DNA of 57,798 nt from an uncultured Sphingomonas sp. GTDB lineage: Bacteria; Pseudomonadota; Alphaproteobacteria; Sphingomonadales; Sphingomonadaceae. Shown in pieces: positions 17,700 to 26,048 of the stretch. Position 1 is the stretch's first letter. Every line of letters starts with the position of its first letter. The stretch spans positions 1 to 57,798 of the forward strand of contig NZ_CAJXWX010000028.1 in the NCBI RefSeq assembly GCF_913062585.1, read 5' to 3'. The position numbers were made by a program, and so were the translations under genes. Below the pieces are notes generated by a model. It was not told the origin of the DNA and made no database searches. It saw nothing but the letters and a program-made list of their open reading frames with translations.

Positions 17700-18805
17700 C
17701 GCACGACTCGCGTCACGGTGATGCGTCGCCTCTGCCCGCGTGCGGCCAGGATCAGCTCCCGCACCGCATCGGGCGCGAAGACGACGCCGAGGAAGAGAAG
17801 GGGCGACACGCCCAGCACCATGGCGGGCGATCCCGTCACCAACGCAAGCAGCGCATAGACCGCGAGGGTGATACCCGCGCGGCGTGCGACCGGCTGCCGC
17901 CAATGCGTCCAGCCCAGCGCCGCCAGCACGGCCAGCGGCACGACGACGGCCATGGGCAGCACACCCACCGCCTGTACCGAGGCGATCGACGCGATAAGCG
18001 TGCCCGGGGCGATCAGCTGGATCGGCCCCCCCATGGCGGGGTCGATCGGCGTCACAAGCGGCCCCAGCGCATGGCCATGCGCCGCCAGTACCAGCAGCGC
18101 GACCGCGATCGCGCTCATCCATCCGATCGCCTCGCGCCGGGCACCGGCGCGGGCCGCCAGGACCAGCATCACCAGGGCATAGGGAAGCGCCACCGGCGTC
18201 AGGATCATCGCGACGAGGCCCAGCGCGACGGCGCTCAGACCCGCCTCCGGCCGTCGCTGCACCAGCGACAGCGCGATCAGCACGCCCGCCCATGCTTCGG
18301 GCACGGCGATCATCGGTCGGGCGACCAGCGGATACAGGCCCGCAAGCAGCAGGATCGCGGCCAGCGCCATCGGCCCGCGTCCGTCCAGCAGCGGCGCGAC
18401 CCGCCTCAGCCACCCTGCCAGCATCGCCAGACCCAGCAGCATCAACCCCAGATGCCAGGCCCAGGCGGGGATCATGCCCAGCGTCACGAACAGCGCGGGC
18501 AGCGGTACGGCGAACATCGCCGGGCGAAGCGCCCGTTCATTCTCGCGCAGGGCGTCGAGCGCAGCGGGATAGAAGGACACGCCATGGCGGACATGGTCCA
18601 GGATCGTCGTGGCGACGGGCGGCAGGCGATCCGCGACCGGATCGAACGTGCCTTGCGAGGCATAGCCGATGACGGTCAGCAGGATCAGCAGCGCCAGCAC
18701 CCCGCGCGCCAGCATCGGCGACAGGCCGGTCATCCCCCCCGGCTGGTTGAACCAGAGCGGCCGCGAACCACGGCGCGAGGGGGCAGGGGACGCGCTGCCC
18801 GGCAT
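17696..18805 (-). CDS. Polytopic inner-membrane protein, GT-C glycosyltransferase-like
   Basis: A 369-residue protein with about nine to ten transmembrane segments covering nearly its whole length. After TM1 there is a loop with SQGTFDPVADRLPP and HVRHGVSFYPAALDALREN, which resembles the first periplasmic loop of GT-C type membrane glycosyltransferases; this is a fold-level guess. The start MPGSASPAPSRRG at 18805 lies 2 bp after the ubiB stop, and its end overlaps coaBC. The in-frame extension into ubiB is not credible. No substrate can be named. Confidence 0.72.
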   Translation of the reverse strand: MPGSASPAPSRRGSRPLWFNQPGGMTGLSPMLARGVLALLILLTVIGYASQGTFDPVADRLPPVATTILDHVRHGVSFYPAALDALRENERALRPAMFAVPLPALFVTLGMIPAWAWHLGLMLLGLAMLAGWLRRVAPLLDGRGPMALAAILLLAGLYPLVARPMIAVPEAWAGVLIALSLVQRRPEAGLSAVALGLVAMILTPVALPYALVMLVLAARAGARREAIGWMSAIAVALLVLAAHGHALGPLVTPIDPAMGGPIQLIAPGTLIASIASVQAVGVLPMAVVVPLAVLAALGWTHWRQPVARRAGITLAVYALLALVTGSPAMVLGVSPLLFLGVVFAPDAVRELILAARGQRRRITVTRVVR

Positions 18806-18807
18806 GT

Positions 18808-20343
18808 CTACCGGAGCACGGCCAGGGTCGCGGCGACGCCCATCGCCGCTGAGACCATCGACAGCAGCGCATAGCGCCAGCCGCCGCCGATCCGCACGAC
18901 CTCGATTGCCTTTAGCGGCGGCGCGGGCGGCTCGCCGCCGGGCGCGGGGTAGCGCGCCTCGATCCGGCGAACCAGCTCGGGCAGGCGGGCGAGCGTCTGG
19001 ACGTCCTCGATCAGACGGTCGGCGATCTTGGCCTCGGGCCCCAGTTCGGTGCGAATCCATTCGCGCACGAACGGCGCGGCCGAGTCCCACAGGTTGATGT
19101 CGGGATCGAGGCTGGTCGCCACGCCCTCGACCATGACCATGGTCTTTTGCAGCAGCAGCAGATGCGGCTGCGTCACCATGTCGAAATCGCGGGTGATCGA
19201 GAACAGGCCGTCGAGCATCATGCCGATCGACATGTCCTTTACCGGAAGCCCGCGCATCGGCTCGCCCACGGCGCGCAGCGCGGTCGCGAACTCGGCAACA
19301 TTGTGGTGCGGCGGCACATAGCCTGCCTCGAAATGAATCTCGGCGACGCGCTTATAATTGCCGGTGATCAGGCCATAGAGGATTTCGGCCAGCCACACGC
19401 GCGCGCGCCGGTCGATCCGGCCCATGATGCCGAAGTCGATCGCGGCGATCTTGTTGCCGGGCAGGGCGAAGAGATTGCCCTGGTGCATGTCGGCATGGAA
19501 GAATCCTTCCGCGATCGCCTGGCGCAGAAAGGCGCGCACCAGCGTCTGGGCGAGGTGCGGCAGGTCGTAACCCGCCTCGACCAGCGCCTGGCGGTTGGAC
19601 AGCTTGATCCCGTCGATCCACTCGACCGTCAGCACCTTGGCGGTCGAGCGCGCCCAGTCGATCTGCGGCACCATGAAATCGGGCTCGGCGGTCATCGCCT
19701 CCGCGAGCTCGGAGGCCGAGGCCGCCTCGCGCCGGAAATTCAGCTCACGCAGCGTCCAGCGGCGGAAATTCTCGACCGTCAGGCGCGGGCGCAGGCGCGC
19801 GGCCTCGCCGCTCATTCCCTCGACCTGCGCGGCGGCCCATTGGTAGGTGTCGATGGCGCGGGCGAAGTCTTCCTCGACGCCGGGGCGCAGCACCTTGACC
19901 GCGACCGTACGGCCATCGGTCGTCACCGCGCGGTGCACCTGCGCGATCGAGGCGGCGCCGACCGGCACTTCCTCGATCGACGAAAAGAAGTGCGAGGGCG
20001 GGCGACCCATGCTGGCCTCCATCGCGGCGCAGATCGTCGCGAAGGGGACGGGGGGCAGTTGGTCTTGGAGCCGCAGCAGGTCGTGCGCGGCGTCGTCACC
20101 GACCAGATCGGGGCGCGTCGCCAGCGTCTGGCCCAGCTTGATCGCCGCCGGGCCGATCGCCTGGAACGCATCGGCATAGGCCGGCTTGGCGGGCACGCGC
20201 GCGCCGAACCGGGCGACACGCGCCAGCCGCCGCACGGGGGCGGGCGTGTTGGGATCGCGCTCGATGCCCTTCAGCGCGCCATGCCGCGCCAGCGTCCGCC
20301 CCCATTTGAGCAGACGCCAGAGATGCACCACCGGCTGGGTCAC
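18808..20343 (-). CDS. ubiB: UbiB, ABC1/ADCK-type atypical kinase for ubiquinone biosynthesis
   Basis: A membrane-anchored ATPase of the protein-kinase-like fold that supports ubiquinone synthesis. The 511-residue length is normal. The KxGQ signature is in IKLGQTLATRPDL (about 73-85), with VAVKVLRPG, HADMHQGNLF and the metal-binding IDFGIMGR following. Two hydrophobic segments close the C-terminus (about 485-508). The start is a GTG at 20343. It follows ubiE by 42 bp and is 2 bp from the next gene. Confidence 0.95.
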   Translation of the reverse strand: MTQPVVHLWRLLKWGRTLARHGALKGIERDPNTPAPVRRLARVARFGARVPAKPAYADAFQAIGPAAIKLGQTLATRPDLVGDDAAHDLLRLQDQLPPVPFATICAAMEASMGRPPSHFFSSIEEVPVGAASIAQVHRAVTTDGRTVAVKVLRPGVEEDFARAIDTYQWAAAQVEGMSGEAARLRPRLTVENFRRWTLRELNFRREAASASELAEAMTAEPDFMVPQIDWARSTAKVLTVEWIDGIKLSNRQALVEAGYDLPHLAQTLVRAFLRQAIAEGFFHADMHQGNLFALPGNKIAAIDFGIMGRIDRRARVWLAEILYGLITGNYKRVAEIHFEAGYVPPHHNVAEFATALRAVGEPMRGLPVKDMSIGMMLDGLFSITRDFDMVTQPHLLLLQKTMVMVEGVATSLDPDINLWDSAAPFVREWIRTELGPEAKIADRLIEDVQTLARLPELVRRIEARYPAPGGEPPAPPLKAIEVVRIGGGWRYALLSMVSAAMGVAATLAVLR

Positions 20344-20385
20344 AGCGTGAGCCTCACAGGGCGTGCCCGCCCGGACGTCCCCGCA

Positions 20386-21117
20386 TCAAATCTTCCAGCC
20401 CGAATGGATCGCGACCAGGCCACCCATGATCGGCTCGACCTTGGTCTCGATGAAGCCCGCCTCGCGGATCATCTTCTCGAAGGTCGGCATGTCGGGGAAG
20501 CGACGGATCGACTCAATCAGATAGCGATAGCTGTCCGCATCGCCCGCCAGCATCTGGCCCAGCTTGGGCACCAGCTTGTGCGAATAGGCGTCGTACACCT
20601 CCGAGAAGCCCGGCCAGACGGTGGTCGAGAATTCCAGGCAGAAGAACCGCCCGCCCCGCCGCAGCACGCGGTGCGCTTCCTTCAGCGCGGCCGGAATATC
20701 GGTGACGTTGCGGATGCCGAACGCGATCGTATAGGCGTCGAAGAACTTGTCGGGGAAGGTGAGGACTTCGGCATTGGCCTCGGTCCAGACCAGCCCGTCG
20801 AGCCCACGCTCCGCCGCGCGCTTCATGCCGACTTCCAGCATGGCCGGATTGATGTCGGCGACCGTGATGCTGGCGCCCGATTCGGCCAGGCGGAAGGCGA
20901 TGTCGCCGGTGCCGCCCGCCATGTCGAGGATCTGGTCGCTGGCGCGCGGCTTCACCCGGCGGACGAAGCGATCTTTCCACAGCCGGTGCATCCCGCCCGA
21001 CATGGCATCGTTCATCAGGTCGTATTTGGCGGCGACGTTGGTAAACACGCTGCCGACACGGGCGACCTTTTCGTCGCGGGGCACATCTTCATAGCCGAAG
21101 GAGACGGTATCGCTCAT
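20386..21117 (-). CDS. ubiE: Ubiquinone/menaquinone C-methyltransferase UbiE
   Basis: SAM-dependent C-methylation of the demethoxy-quinol ring in ubiquinone synthesis. The 243-residue product carries the class I SAM motif ILDMAGGTGDIAFRLA (about 63-78) and the UbiE/COQ5 signatures YDLMNDAMSGGMHRLWK (about 34-50) and RVLRRGGRFFCLEFS. It is the first gene of the minus-strand run ubiE-ubiB-(membrane)-coaBC-dut and is divergent from mutM (79 bp between). Confidence 0.96.
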   Translation of the reverse strand: MSDTVSFGYEDVPRDEKVARVGSVFTNVAAKYDLMNDAMSGGMHRLWKDRFVRRVKPRASDQILDMAGGTGDIAFRLAESGASITVADINPAMLEVGMKRAAERGLDGLVWTEANAEVLTFPDKFFDAYTIAFGIRNVTDIPAALKEAHRVLRRGGRFFCLEFSTTVWPGFSEVYDAYSHKLVPKLGQMLAGDADSYRYLIESIRRFPDMPTFEKMIREAGFIETKVEPIMGGLVAIHSGWKI

Positions 21118-21196
21118 GGCCTTGCCCTAGCCCGGCCTTGCTGGCGGGGCAAACGCTACCTAGCTGTTTGGCGACGAAAGCCATTCCAGAGAGACG

Positions 21197-22012
21197 ATGC
21201 CCGAACTTCCCGAGGTCGAAACAACGGTCCGCGGCCTGACCCCCGTGCTGGCGGGCGAGCGGCTGACGCTGGTTGAGCCGCGCCGCCCGGACCTGCGCCA
21301 TCCCTTTCCGGTGGACCTGCGACAGCGGATGACGGGCGCGACCGTGACCAGACTGGGGCGGCGCGCCAAATACGGCCTGATCGACACCGATCGCGGCGAT
21401 ACCATGGTCTTTCACCTCGGCATGTCGGGGCGCTGGCGGATCGACCCGGGCGAGCCGCTGGCCCACGACCATCTGTTACTTGAGACAAGGGCGGGGCGGC
21501 GGCTGGCGCTGAACGATCCCCGGCGATTCGGGTTCGTCGATCTGTGGCCGACCGCCGAGCTGACCAGCTATCCGCCGTTCCTGGCCATGGGGCCCGAGCC
21601 GCTGGGGCCGGACTTCACCGCCGCCTATCTGGCGGGGGCGCTGGAGGGCAGGGCCGCGCCGATCAAGGCGATGCTGCTCGACCAGCGGATCGTCGCAGGG
21701 CTCGGCAATATCTATGTCTGCGAAGCGCTGCACCTGGCCAAGATCACGCCGGGCCGCGCGGGCGGCCAGATTTCGAAGGCGCGACTCGTCCGGCTGGTCG
21801 AGGCGATCCGGGCCGTGCTGGAGGCCGCGATCCTGGCGGGCGGATCGTCCTTGCGCGATTATGTGCGCCCCGATGGCGAATTGGGCTATTTCTCCAAGGA
21901 ATGGCGCGTCTATGGCCGGGAGGGCGAGGCGTGCGAATGCGGCACGATCGTGCGGCGGCGAACCGATTCGGGGCGCTCGACTTTCTGGTGTGCGAGCTGC
22001 CAGCGCAGTTGA
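21197..22012 (+). CDS. mutM: Formamidopyrimidine-DNA glycosylase
   Basis: Base-excision repair enzyme removing 8-oxoguanine and formamidopyrimidines, with AP-lyase activity. The 271-residue product has the N-terminal catalytic PELPEVETT (Pro1 after Met removal, Glu2), Lys in RRAKYGL, the helix-two-turn-helix region around GLGNIYVCEAL, and the C-terminal zinc finger with CECGT and WCASCQ. It is divergent from ubiE and 87 bp ahead of rpsT. Confidence 0.97.
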   Translation: MPELPEVETTVRGLTPVLAGERLTLVEPRRPDLRHPFPVDLRQRMTGATVTRLGRRAKYGLIDTDRGDTMVFHLGMSGRWRIDPGEPLAHDHLLLETRAGRRLALNDPRRFGFVDLWPTAELTSYPPFLAMGPEPLGPDFTAAYLAGALEGRAAPIKAMLLDQRIVAGLGNIYVCEALHLAKITPGRAGGQISKARLVRLVEAIRAVLEAAILAGGSSLRDYVRPDGELGYFSKEWRVYGREGEACECGTIVRRRTDSGRSTFWCASCQRS

Positions 22013-22099
22013 CGGGATGCTCGCCAACCGGTAAGGGGCGCGGCTTCAAAGCTGGTGCGTCGCGCCGCTATCCCTTTTGATCGAGATTTAGAGGTTTTC

Positions 22100-22363
22100 A
22101 TGGCGAACACGCCGCAGGCCAAAAAGCGTATCCGTCGCAACGAGCGTCGCGCCGTCATCAACGGCAACCGCGTCAGCCGCATCCGCACCTTCGTGAAGAA
22201 GGTGGAGGCCGCTCTGGCCGCGGGCGACAAGGAAACCGCGACGGTCGCTCTGGCCGCGGCGCAGCCGGAAATGGCGCGCGGCGTCGCCAAGGGCGTGCTG
22301 CACAAGAACACGGTTGCGCGCAAGTTCTCGCGTCTGACCAAGCGCATCGCCGCTCTGGCCTAA
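22100..22363 (+). CDS. rpsT: 30S ribosomal protein S20
   Basis: Primary 16S rRNA-binding protein. The 87-residue product starts [19 protein letters not shown] and continues as a basic helical bundle with RSRIRT-like and [18 protein letters not shown] segments. The ATG at 22100 has GAGG 8 bp before it; the longer in-frame opening at 22055 does not match the family. It ends in a strong terminator, and dnaA follows 476 bp later, an order seen in related genomes. Confidence 0.96.
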   Translation: MANTPQAKKRIRRNERRAVINGNRVSRIRTFVKKVEAALAAGDKETATVALAAAQPEMARGVAKGVLHKNTVARKFSRLTKRIAALA

Positions 22364-22387
22364 AGCCTCTCGGTAAGCGACGAAATC

Positions 22388-22419
22388 AACCCGCCGGGGA
22401 CGGCCCCGGCGGGTTTTTT
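22388..22419 (+). terminator. Rho-independent terminator after rpsT
   Basis: Perfect 12-bp stem aacccgccgggg/ccccggcgggtt (22388-22399 with 22404-22415), ACGG loop, six T at 22414-22419, beginning 24 bp after the stop. Confidence 0.95.
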
Positions 22420-22839
22420 CGTGTGCGCGGTGCTGCAAATTAACGACGGTTGCGGAGCCGATCCGGGGGAACCTTCCACGATTTCGCGCAACGCCAGCTT
22501 AATCCGCGATTCGAGTGATTCGGGTTTGCCGGGCCAACTTGGCGTCTTGCTTAATATCGTTCGATCTCAGTGACTTGTGAGATAGTTGGACGGGATTCTG
22601 CGGGCTTTGGCGTGTCAATCCGATTTATTTCAGATTTATGGCCGAAGTCGGTCTTGATCGGACCCCCCCATGGCTCATAATCGGTATCCCAGCAGCGGTG
22701 CTTCGTGCCCGCGTCATGGTAATCGCGAAGTGACAGGACCCGGCCGAATCCGTTTTCGATTCGACCATGGGGATCGTGTCGCCGAGTGGAACGGGGGTTC
22801 GGTCGCAGCGTACGCGGCCGACATTAGTGGAGTACACGG
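22420..22839. other. dnaA upstream region, 420 bp without a gene
   Basis: This stretch is more AT-rich at 22540-22650 than its surroundings and must contain the dnaA promoter. I see no cluster of DnaA boxes (TTATNCACA), so I do not call an origin here. No convincing ORF or RNA gene is present. Confidence 0.45.
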
Positions 22840-24384
22840 GTGACCAATTGGCAGGCAACGCGACCGACGACCGACCAGGCCCGTGCCTGGGCGCGCGTCC
22901 GCGCGAACCTGCGCGAATCGGCCGGTGCCCGCCTGTTCGACCAGTGGCTGAAGCCGATGGAGCTGATCGAGGGTGACGAGCCCGATACGGTCCGCCTGGC
23001 GCTCCCCTCCGCCTTTGCGACCAACTGGGTGCGCAGCCATTATGCGGATCGCCTGCATCTGGAATTCAAGGCGGTGCTGCCAGAGGTCCGCTCGGTCGTC
23101 ATCGAGACGCGCGCGCCCAGCAAGGTCGCCCGGCTGACCAGCGTCGAGACCTTCGACTCGGCACCCGCACCGCGCGCCGCCGCGCCGGTCGAGTCGCCGC
23201 GTATCGAGGACGACGAACAACCCTCGCTGTTCGGCGAACCCGCGCCCAAGCCGCTGCGGGTGGTGCCGGCCGCACCCGCGCCGGCGGCGCGTCGCCCGGC
23301 GGCGCAGGCTGCGGCCAAGCCCGCTCCGGTCGCGGCGCCCGCGCCGCGCGTGGTCAGCGACCGTCCGCCGCTCGACCCGCGTCTGACCTTCGACCGTTTC
23401 GTGGTCGATTCGTCGAACCGCGTCGCCTTCAACGCCGCGCTGTCGCTCGCCGAGCCGGGCCCGCCGCGCTTCAGCCCGCTGTTCCTCCATGGCGGCACGG
23501 GGCAGGGCAAGACGCATCTGATGCATGCCATCGCCCATGCATTCCTCGAGTCGCATCCCGAAGCGATCGTGCTGTGCATGTCGGCCGAGCGGTTCATGTT
23601 CGACTTCGTCGCGGCGATGCGTGCCCGCGACACGCACAGCTTCAAGTCGCGGCTCCGCTCGGCCGATCTGCTGCTGATCGACGATCTGCAGTTCATCGCG
23701 GGCAAGGATTCCACCCAGGAGGAATTCTTCCACACGGTCAACGAGCTGGTCGGCGCGGGCAAGCGGCTGGTCATCTCGGCCGACCGCTCGCCCCAGTCGC
23801 TGGACGGGGTCGAGCCGCGCATCATCGGCCGTCTGGGGGCAGGGCTGGTTGCCGACATCAAGGCGCCCGACCTAACGCTGCGCCGCACGATCCTGAACCG
23901 CAAGGTCGCCGATCTTCCCGAGATCCATGTGCCGACCGATGTGCTCGACCTGCTGGCCTCGCGCATTCGCGGCAATATCCGCGAACTGGAAGGCGCGCTG
24001 AACCGCGTCGTCGCCTATGCGCAGCTGACCGGCGACAAGATCGACCTGGAATTCGCCGTGGCCACGCTGGGCGAGGTGCTGCGTGGTGCCCAGCGTCGGA
24101 TCACCATCGACGAGATTCAGAAGCTGGTGAGCCGCCATTTCGAGCTGAAGCCGCTCGACCTGGTCTCGGCCCGCCGCGCCCGTGCGATCGCCCGTCCGCG
24201 TCAGATCGCCATGTACCTCGCCAAGCGGCTGACCACCCGGTCGCTGCCTGAGATCGGGCGGAAATTCGGTGGGCGCGATCACTCGACGGTCATCTATGCG
24301 GTGCGCAAGATCGAGGAACTGCGCGATACCGACCGCGACATCGACAATGCGGTGCGGGTGCTGATGAAGGAACTGGAGGGCTGA
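22840..24384 (+). CDS. dnaA: Chromosomal replication initiator protein DnaA
   Basis: ATP-dependent initiator that binds oriC and opens DNA. The 514-residue protein has an N-terminal oligomerisation domain (about 1-85), a long Pro/Ala-rich linker (about 100-175), the AAA+ domain with Walker A GGTGQGKTHL and Walker B LLIDDLQFIAG, and the C-terminal DnaA-box domain with RARAIARPRQIAMYLAKR and the signature GGRDHSTVIYAVRKIEE. The start is a GTG at 22840 (VTNWQATRP). It is convergent with the small kinase gene, with a palindromic repeat between. Confidence 0.97.
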   Translation: MTNWQATRPTTDQARAWARVRANLRESAGARLFDQWLKPMELIEGDEPDTVRLALPSAFATNWVRSHYADRLHLEFKAVLPEVRSVVIETRAPSKVARLTSVETFDSAPAPRAAAPVESPRIEDDEQPSLFGEPAPKPLRVVPAAPAPAARRPAAQAAAKPAPVAAPAPRVVSDRPPLDPRLTFDRFVVDSSNRVAFNAALSLAEPGPPRFSPLFLHGGTGQGKTHLMHAIAHAFLESHPEAIVLCMSAERFMFDFVAAMRARDTHSFKSRLRSADLLLIDDLQFIAGKDSTQEEFFHTVNELVGAGKRLVISADRSPQSLDGVEPRIIGRLGAGLVADIKAPDLTLRRTILNRKVADLPEIHVPTDVLDLLASRIRGNIRELEGALNRVVAYAQLTGDKIDLEFAVATLGEVLRGAQRRITIDEIQKLVSRHFELKPLDLVSARRARAIARPRQIAMYLAKRLTTRSLPEIGRKFGGRDHSTVIYAVRKIEELRDTDRDIDNAVRVLMKELEG

Positions 24385-24414
24385 AGGCCCTTTTGGGCGG
24401 GCTCGGGGCGTGGG

Positions 24415-24487
24415 CTTCGACGTCGCTCAGCCTGAACGGCTGTTGGTCCTCTGCCAAAAGGTCCGTTCAGCCTGAGCGAAGTCGAAG
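24415..24487. repeat. Palindromic intergenic repeat, cttcgac...gtcgaag type
   Basis: Two 25-nt arms, 24415-24439 and 24463-24487, are inverted copies of each other with two mismatches and a 23-nt centre. The same arm sequence recurs at 32592-32677. Both lie between convergent genes, where such a hairpin could end transcription from both sides. Confidence 0.85.
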
Positions 24488-24502
24488 GCCAAGGGAATCC
24501 GC

Positions 24503-25033
24503 TCAACCGAGACCGGCCAGCACCCGCTCCAGCATCGGTGGCCGCTCATAGCGGATCACCCGCTCGGCCACCGTTTCCAGAACCTGCAAGATCCCCGGGC
24601 GCACCCGATGCGGCCAGTTCCAGCAATAGGCCAGAAATTCCCCATCCAGCCGCTCCGGACATCCCGCCGCGCTGTCGGGACGCTGCCGCCCGTAGTAGCG
24701 CGCCAGACGCCGGAGGATGCGCGGGATCGTTACCCGGCGGGGCAGGTCGAGCAGGATGATCCGGTCGGCGCTCGCCAGCCGATCGCGGATCGCCGCGCCA
24801 TATTTCTCGCTCGAATAATTGCCGTCGATCACCCAGCCAGGCTGGGCCGCAATGGCGACCATGTCGGCAATGAAGTCTGCGCGTGGCCGCATGGTCCAGC
24901 CGGGCGCGTGGAACAGCGCATCGGCGTGATGGACCGGCAAACCCAATCGTTCGCCCAAGTGCCGGGCGAGCGTCGACTTGCCGCTGCCCGGCGGCCCCAT
25001 CACCATGATGCGGGTGACGGGACCGGGGTTCAT
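24503..25033 (-). CDS. P-loop nucleotide kinase-like protein (AAA_18 / FlaR-like)
   Basis: A 176-residue adenylate-kinase-fold protein. The Walker A motif GPPGSGKSTL is at about 13-22, followed by LGERLGLPVHHADALFHAPGW split over 25-46, and a DGNYSS segment near 70. This pattern belongs to the small P-loop group often labelled DNA topology modulation protein or shikimate-kinase-like; the natural substrate is unknown. Its start shares one base with the trpS stop (TGATG), so it is coupled to trpS. Confidence 0.8.
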   Translation of the reverse strand: MNPGPVTRIMVMGPPGSGKSTLARHLGERLGLPVHHADALFHAPGWTMRPRADFIADMVAIAAQPGWVIDGNYSSEKYGAAIRDRLASADRIILLDLPRRVTIPRILRRLARYYGRQRPDSAAGCPERLDGEFLAYCWNWPHRVRPGILQVLETVAERVIRYERPPMLERVLAGLG

Positions 25034-26040
25034 CAGATTTGCAGGCCCATGGTCCGCTGCACATCCAGCAGCAGCGGCGCGGCCAGATCGCGGGCCTTCT
25101 CGGCTCCCCGCTCCAGGATCCGGCCGACTTCGCCGCGATCGTCGAGTAACCGGGTCAGCCGCTCGCGGATCGGGCTCAGCGTCGCGACCGCCAGGTCGGC
25201 CAGCTCGGGCTTGAACGCGCCGAAGCCTTTGCCCGCGAACTGGGTCAGGACGTCGCCGGGTTCGCGGTCGGCCATGGCGGCATAGATGGTGATCAGGTTG
25301 CGCGCCTCGGCCCGGCCTTCCAGTCCGTCCATCGTCTCGGGAAGCACGTCCGGATCGGTCTTGGCCTTGCGGAACTTCTCGGCGATCTGGTCATCACTGT
25401 CGATCAGCTTGACCAGCGACATTTCCGAGGGGTTCGACTTGGACATCTTCGACGCACCGTCGCGAAGCGACATGATGCGCGGTGCCGCCTTGCTGATGAA
25501 CGGTTCGGGCAGGGTGAACAGCTCGCGGCCATAATCGTTGTTGAACTTGGTCGCGATGTCGCGGGCCAGCTCCAGATGCTGCTTCTGGTCCTCGCCGACG
25601 GGGACGTGAGTCGCGTTGTAGAGCAGCACGTCGGCGGCCATCAGCACCGGATAGTCGTACAGGCCGACGCTGGCGCCCTCGCGGTTCTTGCCCGCCTTGT
25701 CCTTGAACTGGGTCATGCGGTTCAGCCAGCCGACCCGCGCGACATTGTTCAGCAGCCAGCCCAGTTCGCTATGCGCCGGCACGCGGGTCTGGTTGAACAG
25801 GATCGAGCGCTCGGGGTCGATCCCGGCGGCGATCAGCGTCGCGGTCATCTCGATGGTGTTGGCCGCCATCGCCTCGGGCGCGATCCACTCGGTCAGGCCG
25901 TGCAGGTCGGCGATGAAGTACATCGTCTCGCCGCCCTTGGCCTGGATGTCGTCCTGCATCGCCACCCACTGCTTCACGGCGCCCAGATAATTGCCGAGAT
26001 GGAGATTCCCTGTGGGCTTGATGCCGGAAACGACGCGCAT
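25033..26040 (-). CDS. trpS: Tryptophanyl-tRNA synthetase
   Basis: Class I synthetase charging tRNA-Trp. The 335-residue product begins MRVVSGIKPTGNLHLGNYLG, holding the HIGH-type motif HLGN, and has KMSKS within DGASKMSKSNPSE. The frame is open far upstream into murJ, but the ATG at 26040 fits all family members and is 8 bp after the murJ stop. It appears to be in one operon with murJ (upstream) and the small kinase (downstream, 1-bp overlap). Confidence 0.96.
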   Translation of the reverse strand: MRVVSGIKPTGNLHLGNYLGAVKQWVAMQDDIQAKGGETMYFIADLHGLTEWIAPEAMAANTIEMTATLIAAGIDPERSILFNQTRVPAHSELGWLLNNVARVGWLNRMTQFKDKAGKNREGASVGLYDYPVLMAADVLLYNATHVPVGEDQKQHLELARDIATKFNNDYGRELFTLPEPFISKAAPRIMSLRDGASKMSKSNPSEMSLVKLIDSDDQIAEKFRKAKTDPDVLPETMDGLEGRAEARNLITIYAAMADREPGDVLTQFAGKGFGAFKPELADLAVATLSPIRERLTRLLDDRGEVGRILERGAEKARDLAAPLLLDVQRTMGLQI

Positions 26041-26048
26041 GATGGTCC

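Noticed and set aside
16512..18413. Longer form of coaBC extending into the membrane protein gene
   Set aside because: The extra N-terminus is low-complexity and the family start [11 protein letters not shown] lies at 17699 in an ATGA overlap.
19147..21276. 709-codon open frame antisense to ubiB and ubiE
   Set aside because: Same reason: it covers two well-supported genes on the other strand and has shadow-like composition.
22420..22839. Replication origin in front of dnaA
   Set aside because: No group of DnaA boxes could be found, and in related alphaproteobacteria the origin is usually elsewhere.
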